Part shown: in pieces, positions 59,101 through 64,000 of the stretch | Numbering within the stretch: position 1 is the stretch's first letter | How the letters are laid out: the number at the start of each line of letters is the position of its first letter | Source of the DNA: Andalucia godoyi | Taxonomy: Eukaryota; Discoba; Jakobea; Jakobida; Andaluciidae | NCBI GenBank assembly: GCA_009859145.1 | Contig: VRVR01000045.1 | Coordinates: forward strand, 112,142-176,141 | Direction: 5' to 3' | Length of the DNA stretch: 64,000 nucleotides | Made by a program: the position numbers and the translations under genes | Notes under the pieces: model-generated | Databases searched by the model: none | Seen by the model: only the letters and a program-made list of their open reading frames with translations | What the model was told of the DNA's origin: nothing

Positions 59101-59907
59101 TTGGACCGCTGTTTGCGAAGCGCATTGTTTCTGTCTGTCTTTCTCTATATGCAAGCAGTCAATGCCATTCTCGCGCCACTCGCATGCACTCGCGACGAAG
59201 GCGACGGCAAGGAATATCTGATTGCAGTTCCGTACCACCGATGTTCTCCAAAGTTGCGAGACGTATCCATTGTGTTTCTGACGGTGTACGTCATTGGAGG
59301 ACCTATCCTGTTAGCACTGATCGTTTCTCGAAGCGGTGCGACGAAGCAGAACGATGCAACAACGACTCGACGACACTATGTGTATTCGCTGCTGTTTGAT
59401 TCGTATCGCCCGGGCTGTCTCTGGTGGGAGTTCATCGTCACGGTTCGCCGTGTTCTGTTTGTTGCCGCATTTGCGACTGTGCAAGCCCGATCTTCGCTAC
59501 AAGCGCTACTTGTTCTGGCTGTGCTTGGGGGATCGGTGCTTCTCGGCAGTTTGTTTTCTCCCTTCGCAAGTCGTGCTGAAAATAGCTTGGAAACTCTCGC
59601 TCTCCTTGTGTTGTTGCTCAACTTCGGCATTGAGCTAAAGTCACTCGCTGTGGGATCCGTGGATGTTGAAACCGCGGGGGCGGTCATATTCGCGTTGAAC
59701 ACAGTGACGTTTGTGAGCCTGGTAGCTGCCATTTTCCATGATCAGTGGCGATCCGTCATGGACAGTGCCGCTAGTGCGATCGCAACTGGATTTAAGGGGA
59801 TTGTGGGGGAAAAGAAGTCTCGAAGACGTCGAACTGGGTCGATGTCGCGCTCTTCTACGCAGCTGGATTCTGCGCTTCTACAGACGTCGCAGAACGACGG
59901 ATTGTGA
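56176..59907 (+). CDS. LRR receptor 2: signal peptide, plant-type LRRs, Cys-rich module, multi-pass membrane domain
   Basis: The 1243-aa protein starts at ATG 56176 with a signal peptide (RFVSLALVLWISRVLVTG). The layout matches receptor 1: GRIGLLPESVVTPLK, cap CEVLAELYASTGG, about eight plant-type LRRs (LSNLSELQLLDLSFNQLKGS) and degenerate LRRs. A Cys-rich region starts at about residue 725 (CRPGYYGKPPSCQKC, GYEGRLCSKCASDF). Eight or nine spans follow from about residue 850 (SLVLFGMIIVLVLIGLILWS). A Ser/Arg tail (KKSRRRRTGSMSRSS) replaces the tail of receptor 1. The LRR array is shorter than in receptor 1. Such receptors probably sense surface or soluble ligands. How the membrane domain signals is not evident. 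Confidence 0.88.
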   Translation: MALRLQFVRFVSLALVLWISRVLVTGRPADAVYSGRIGLLPESVVTPLKQQISQDVLGMPQHCSPSTRIMMRATVVNATWWVSLERQFEASMLALIEESVLGFAAGLVDQFQRTALRQPTAGANQLAQQQRHSELHYPSPGSLPSAAKRSPQSHMMFENELTGTARDSKSRRRHGTMHHVRLARQRLAHSRPLEVTDTVLVPSDHDAGVVSHPPDCEVLAELYASTGGPSWQPTNWGQSLPANFSSACCSPPLGGYVCDAATGRIVEIVLHSNHLNGSIPESLGTLSKLQQLDLSLNLLTGSIPESLGTLSQLHYLDLSFNQLPESIPQSLGNMLQLQYLDLSSNQLTGSIPQSLGDLPELQLLDLSLNQLNGSIPVSLSNLSELQLLDLSFNQLKGSIPASLGNLSQLQSFIVSSNQLAGSIPAFFEGTSQLEILDVHENKFSQFPASLCNMTSLQVVVLSKNELTEFANCSSAPFVTLMLSDNQLSAFPFGTVFSWPSLQSLDVSRNMLGGSFPLVPNKLSLKVLSLAHNNFTDAFPLSPCGHNYADGKSDFPAASPSSGLFFLDVSGNHVSGFGFGNPSQNCQLLCSLRYWSLTTLKLSGTHLLGTSTDPICNAFGSTWNHGFLPISDFLQLFPSLQTLDLSGNDVNGSLDSIFELPQLVSLDLTGNPSLRLDVALSPQNRKKVQLNPLTLYAYSDAMTCYQATYELLTVQVDPAFFAYSNCQCRPGYYGKPPSCQKCKGSLLDATCSFQSDDLPKAFKFDPAAAWNASGNIIANEGFYASPSFTYDEMVADIGYPSFIQPCRGAATDETPCKPSTSGPCSRGYEGRLCSKCASDFFHSGDSCLSCPSGVSLVLFGMIIVLVLIGLILWSFFVGTSASGSAKIIVFFSQSLFFIRPPMTSGLYSTTHSGSSFAMLSLAGPKCFYPEWSFDTNYAVAVSSTVMFPVISGLIWSIGALMMRVSRRSSPARSRAWLDRCLRSALFLSVFLYMQAVNAILAPLACTRDEGDGKEYLIAVPYHRCSPKLRDVSIVFLTVYVIGGPILLALIVSRSGATKQNDATTTRRHYVYSLLFDSYRPGCLWWEFIVTVRRVLFVAAFATVQARSSLQALLVLAVLGGSVLLGSLFSPFASRAENSLETLALLVLLLNFGIELKSLAVGSVDVETAGAVIFALNTVTFVSLVAAIFHDQWRSVMDSAASAIATGFKGIVGEKKSRRRRTGSMSRSSTQLDSALLQTSQNDGL
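56804..57126 (+). repeat. Near-identical tract shared by the two LRR receptor genes (copy 2)
   Basis: Partner of 53148-53470. The two mismatches are one at Gln/His (CAG/CAC) in the first LRR and one at the far end (CAG/CAT). Confidence 0.9.
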
Positions 59908-60459
59908 AAACTATGATGATCGAGCGCTGTCTGATGTATAAATTTGTCCATTACTGATCCTCCTATTATGGGCTTATTTGATACAGTAGCTAGATTTGTC
60001 AGTCTTTCGGTGTTTGGATTTTCTGCGCAAGAACTTTTTCATTCCGAGCAGATTGAAGAATCACGCGGAATGTTGTGCACGCTCCCAACAGGGGGAGTGT
60101 CAACGGGTATTGTCGTTTCCACCTTGCCTATTCTTTCTGTGCAGAAGATCTCTCTCCCTCCCTCCCTCCCTCTCTTTGTTTTGTTTTGAAGATTCAACTT
60201 TTATATATATTTTGGATCACATCCCGATTCTTTTTGCAAACAGATTGATACCAGAACAAAACACACCGTTTGCCGCTTATTGCGATATGATGATGAAATC
60301 CCTATGAATACGCAGCTGCGTTGCATTCTCGCACAGCGATGCTCATTTCTTATTCTTACTGTCCACGCAACGCACCATGTACGTCACGCCCGCAACGCCG
60401 CGCAAGACCATGACATCTCCACCGATACCATCCGCGCTGGGCCGCCGCCAGGAACGATC
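59908..60459. other. Spacer between LRR receptor 2 and relic C
   Basis: 3' flank with a CCCT tract near 60155-60172. From about 60280 an open frame leads into relic C, but its upstream part has no recognisable nuclease residues. Confidence 0.45.
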
Positions 60460-60852
60460 GCCAAGGCAACAACTGCGCGGCAGATGTTGACACAGGGCCA
60501 TTATCAATTCCAACAGCGGATGCTCTGCAAATCGCGCGAATTCGCAGGGCGGCAGGTGTCGATTGTGACTTGTGACGGAGGAGTACACGTCTAAAACGTG
60601 CGGCCGTTGCGGGGAAATGCATCGCAAGTTGTGTGGAAACAAGGTGGTGTTTTGTTGCCCATCGTGCACATGCACGCTCGACCGCGATTGGAACGGTGCA
60701 CCCGACATCTATCTTGAGAACGTCTCTCATGCCGAGGGGCGTGTTGTGGCCTACCCCGTTCCCAATCATGCTGTGCATGTTGTTGGGTTGCAACATTGAT
60801 AATGGGTGATCAGCGATGATTATCCGTGGTTAGTGTACAATGAAGGCGTTTG
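60460..60852 (+). pseudogene. Relic C: C-terminal third of a Fanzor/TnpB-like nuclease gene
   Basis: One frame encodes ARQMLTQGHYQFQQRM and LCKSREF, typical of the helix before the TnpB zinc ribbon. A 7-bp tandem duplication (TTGTGAC at 60563-60569 and 60570-60576) then shifts the frame. The next frame continues TEEYTSKTCGRCG, a second zinc pair CPSC, and DRDWNGAPDIYLEN, the RuvC-III motif with its catalytic Asp. It ends at a stop near 60799. A weakened copy of the relic A/B right end (GTGTACAATGAAGGCGTT) follows at about 60831-60850. The RuvC-I and -II parts and the element's left end are missing. Fanzors are eukaryotic homologues of TnpB, RNA-guided DNA endonucleases carried by transposons. 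This copy cannot be active. Confidence 0.85.
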
Positions 60853-61408
60853 CTAATGCATACTGCTTCACCATCACAAGAATGGATCTTGCTCCACTTT
60901 TTGCCGGTAGATTCAAAACACCCTGCCTTTTCTGCTCAGGCCTCGGACCCGAGTTTCCACTTTCTCCTTGCATGCGAACTTGACTGCTGTTCCGTAAAAT
61001 CTTGACGTTTGCTCCGCAGCAAAGCAAAACTTGTAACGCTTGCAAGCGCGAATGCTGTCCGGACGCAAACAACCCCCCTCTTCTCTTCCATCGTGGATAG
61101 GCTCTTGTTTGTTGTACCAAGTGGCTGCGTATTCCTTGCACACGCTGTCCGGACCGTTTCTGTGGCTCCGTGGATGGTATAAGCTCAAAGAGTTGAACAA
61201 ATAAACTGATTCCTGCGCCGGGGTTGGTGTTCACGAATGCAGCATGTACAGCGTTGAAATCACACGGTGAACAGCTTCTTCTTCTCCCTTTCTTCTTCTT
61301 CTTCTTCTTCTTCATTTCCCCCCTTCTCTCATTTCCCCGTTCCTACAGAAAACAACAACAACAAAACATTCCGAAGCCATCGGCAACAGTTTCTCCGAAA
61401 AAAGTGCA
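60853..61408. other. Spacer upstream of the TmcB-like gene
   Basis: Short frames on both strands, none recognisable. A CTT tract (about 61286-61315) and an AAC-rich stretch precede the start codon at 61409. Confidence 0.5.
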
Positions 61409-64000
61409 ATGGCGGACCCTAAAGACAACGGGGTGATTGTGGATGCACCGCCGTCCTTGATGTATTCCCCTACGCATGGCAGTAACAACGCGTTTCCTGC
61501 ACGCGAGCCTTCCGAGGCGCAAGGAGGAAACAGTGTTGGAGATTTCGAACCGGAAAACGACGCAGACGATCTGCAGTCGTTAAACGTTACGTTGAAGAGC
61601 GTTTGCTTCGGGATGATCACGAACCTTCTCCGGTTCTCGCTGAACCCCTGGCTCCTGTTGGCCTGTTTGGTCGTTGAAGGAATCCAAACGGCGACTCTGG
61701 CATTTGTGCTCCCGCTGCTGAACACCTCTGCCAATCAAGACGGTGCAAGCGTGCTGTTTGTGATCCGCACGCTTGGCATCGCGTATCTGCCGTCCGACAT
61801 TCTAACTGTGATCTTTTCGCTGCTGCTGATCGTATATGCAGCGTGTTTCTTTGTGGTGTTCTTGTCCATCCGCTCGGCGCTGAGTGCCATGCGCCCAAAT
61901 GATGCGCTCATCAAATTCACGGCGTTTGTGGTCCCCGTGTCCATGTACGTTTTGTTTGTTCCTTTCCTGACGCTCTTCGGCTGGGGAATCACCAGTCCGC
62001 TGTCGTTTGGATCGTACCTGACGAGCATCAGTTCGGACGCGACTTCCATTGCTCTTCTTGCGGTGATCACGGTATTGTTGTTCTTCTTATCCGCGTTTTG
62101 GTCATTTTCTGTTTTCGATCAACGAAAGTCGCTGATCAGCGGTCGCATTGAGGCGCTGTTTTTCGTTTCCAAGTTTCTCATGGTTTTGTTTGAATTCATG
62201 TTGGGAGGCCTTTCCACGTGGATCTACTTGTCCTTTGCGGTGTTGTCTTGCGTGTCGGCGTACCTCCACATGAAAAAGCTTCCATTCTTCAGCTTTTCTG
62301 CAAACGGAATCAGAATCGCCTCTGTCGCTTTCGTTGCAGTTTCCGGTGTTCTCTTCTTCTTTTCCTCCCTGGGAACGTCGACTAACTCCCTGGGATGGTG
62401 CATTGCAGCTTTTGTGATTTCGATCGTCTGCGGGCTTGCCATGGGTGTCGTATTCCCTGTGGTTTACGTCCGAAAGATTCGCGAATCCATGTTTGCACTT
62501 CCCGGATACCGCTACTTTGTGTACTTTGATTCTGCAGACGCCAACGACGCCGATGATCTGAGCTCGCAAGACGGCTTGGGTGGCACCTCCCAGGATCCGG
62601 AAATGGCGGTCCCACGAAAGCCCACTAGAAACTCGTACGACAACCAGCTCAGTCTTGTGCAATGCAAATCGCCGTGGTTTACGGCTTCGAACGTGAGCAT
62701 TTTCGAGCGCTTTTATTTGAAGCCCCAGCTAAAGCAAATTCGTCACCAACTGTCCCAGGCTCCAGCAGAGATGTCTGCTTCGCTGAGGACACCTCGCTCT
62801 GGAGCTCCTCGGCGAATTCACTCAGAACTGTCTGTGGCGTCGTCTCACGAGAGTGAATCGGCGGATCTGGCGGAAGTGGAGAACCTGTGCATGGTTGACG
62901 GTTTAGTCAAATATGTAGACTTTCTGCATTCGTCCCTCGTTCAGAAGTTCCCCGATTCTCCGGATGTTCTTCTTGCGTTTGGATTCCACATTCTTGGAAG
63001 CAGAAAACACGTGAATGAGATCCGCGGAGAGCCGCTGCACCGAATTTCGCTGGTTGTCCGTGAAGCCGCTCGGCTATGCCACGGCGTTTGGGACTTGGAA
63101 CTGTCCTCGTATCTCTTGCGCCAGTGGTGCCAGTTCAGTTCCGACGACGACGACTCCTCCGACAACATCGCCTCCAGTTCTGATACTGTGCAGCGAGCAG
63201 TGCTGATGGCCCAGACACGTTCAGAACCAGCTTGCTGCTGCATATGTTCGTTTCTGGAAACTGCTGCTGAACCCTCACAAGACCACGGCTCTCACAGAGG
63301 AGTCCATTGCAGTGATCGAGGATCTGGAACAGTCCACAGAGAAGATGTTTAATGGACTGATGAAGTCGTATCCTCGATCAATTCAGGTTCTCCGCGCCGC
63401 AGCCAAGTTCTTCTCGGACGTCAAGCGCGATGAGCAGAAATCGCAAGAACTGCTGCTGACTGCCTCTCATTTGGAGGAGCTCGAGTCGCAGTACCGCAGC
63501 GGAGACCTGCAGAGGAGAAGTACATCTGCCGACGAAGCTTCATTCGAGGCGGCAAATGCACGTCTTGCTTGGCGAAGAGAGTCTGTTGAGCTGGATCCCG
63601 CGACGCACTTGAATGCGCCTCGTCGATCCACGTCAACCCGCATTGTCGGCGGATACAGTGCTGCAGTCACTGGCCGTGCAGGGAGTGGAGTCGTACCCAT
63701 CAAAGGGACTGCCAGTTCTGGGGAACTGCAAGTTGGAGAAGACGACGACTCGATCATCGGCTCGCAGTCTGGAAATGTTGGAAAAGTCAAGTTTGGAGCG
63801 TCTTCGAAGCCGCATGGGTTTTCAACGGCTACTGCACAAGCTGCAGACGAGAGATCAAATGACGGTCGATCGTCAAACGGGTACTCCTACAACTCGAGAT
63901 CGACGGACGGAGGATTGTCGCATACCCGCGTGCGGAATCGTGAGCACAGTGTCTACAGAACTCTGTCACGATCGATGATTCTCACTTGCGTTTGCACCAT
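61409..64000 (+). CDS. TmcB-like multi-pass membrane protein, frame break near 63224, runs off the right edge
   Basis: Begins at ATG 61409 (MADPKDNG). Residues 1-60 are polar, then about ten membrane spans follow to about residue 360 (WLLLACLVVEGIQTATLAFVL; SVAFVAVSGVLFFFSSLG). A cytoplasmic region contains PDSPDVLLAFGFHIL and LVKYVDFLHSSL. The first frame ends at 63352, but the natural continuation lies in another frame from base 63225 (AAAYVRFWKLLLN, SIQVLRAAAKFFSDVKRDEQ) and stays open to the window edge, so one base (about 63224) appears extra. The S-x-x-V-L-R-x-x-A-x-F-x-x-D-V pattern and the N-terminal spans resemble the Tiny macrocysts B (TmcB) family of protists. The break is either an assembly error or a real mutation. 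Function is unknown. Confidence 0.6.

Noticed and set aside
60830-61315. 161-codon minus-strand frame before the TmcB-like gene
   Set aside because: It begins in the CTT tract (poly-Lys), contains no recognisable domain and overlaps the leader of the next gene.

Overview
The window is nuclear DNA from a unicellular eukaryote whose lineage I cannot name from sequence alone. It carries a spliceosome subunit (SYF1), a pre-rRNA processing WD protein (DCAF13/SOF1), diphthamide factor DPH3, mitochondrial ribosomal protein bL28m, an ER-fusion GTPase (RHD3/Sey1), an intron-bearing nuclear tRNA-Ser, and GPI-anchor and ER-retrieval signals. Genes are dense, mostly 0.1-0.8 kb apart, on alternating strands, with no operons and no ribosome binding sites. 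Most CDSs are uninterrupted. The few introns I can prove are short (81-169 nt), start with GTATG, and lie near the 5' end of the gene. Intergenic DNA is rich in A/T or pyrimidine runs and microsatellites.

Layout. 0-5 kb: 3' end of a membrane protein gene, then a double-headed kidney-type glutaminase whose second catalytic domain has lost its Ser and Lys. 5-11 kb: a repeat-rich gap, a low-complexity protein, and a protein with a UBZ4-like zinc finger. 11.3 kb: tRNA-Ser(AGA). 11.6-20 kb: GPI-anchored four-module surface protein, glutamine synthetase, GT92-like glycosyltransferase, Myb/SANT protein and a METTL13/EEF1AKMT4-like methyltransferase. 20-25 kb: RHD3/Sey1 and two small unknown proteins. 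25.2-26.8 kb: amino-acid permease pseudogene. 27-35 kb: DPH3, 3-hydroxyacyl-CoA dehydratase, DCAF13, SYF1 and bL28m. 35.7-44 kb: ZIP transporter, neutral-sphingomyelinase-like phosphodiesterase, a coiled-coil protein and a large kelch protein. 45.7-49.7 kb: an unknown protein, a TLCD4-like protein and a methyltransferase with an SPPF motif. 50-60 kb: two head-to-head paralogous receptors (signal peptide, plant-type LRRs, Cys-rich module, multi-pass membrane domain). 61.4 kb to the edge: a TmcB-like multi-pass membrane protein with a frame break.

The most unusual content is a family of degenerate Fanzor/TnpB-type (RNA-guided nuclease) transposon relics at about 35.2-35.6, 55.3-55.7 and 60.5-60.85 kb. 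Two are internally deleted so that the nuclease N-terminus is joined almost directly to its C-terminus, and these two share their ends. The third keeps the zinc ribbon and RuvC-III motif but is broken by a 7-bp tandem duplication. One relic lies between the two LRR receptors and another just beyond the second. The receptors themselves share a 323-bp, 321/323-identical tract inside otherwise diverged genes, which points to gene conversion.

Functionally, glutaminase and glutamine synthetase form opposite arms of glutamine metabolism. The dehydratase, RHD3/Sey1, TLCD4-like and sphingomyelinase-like proteins point to ER and lipid biology. The GPI protein, GT92 enzyme and LRR receptors form a cell-surface set.
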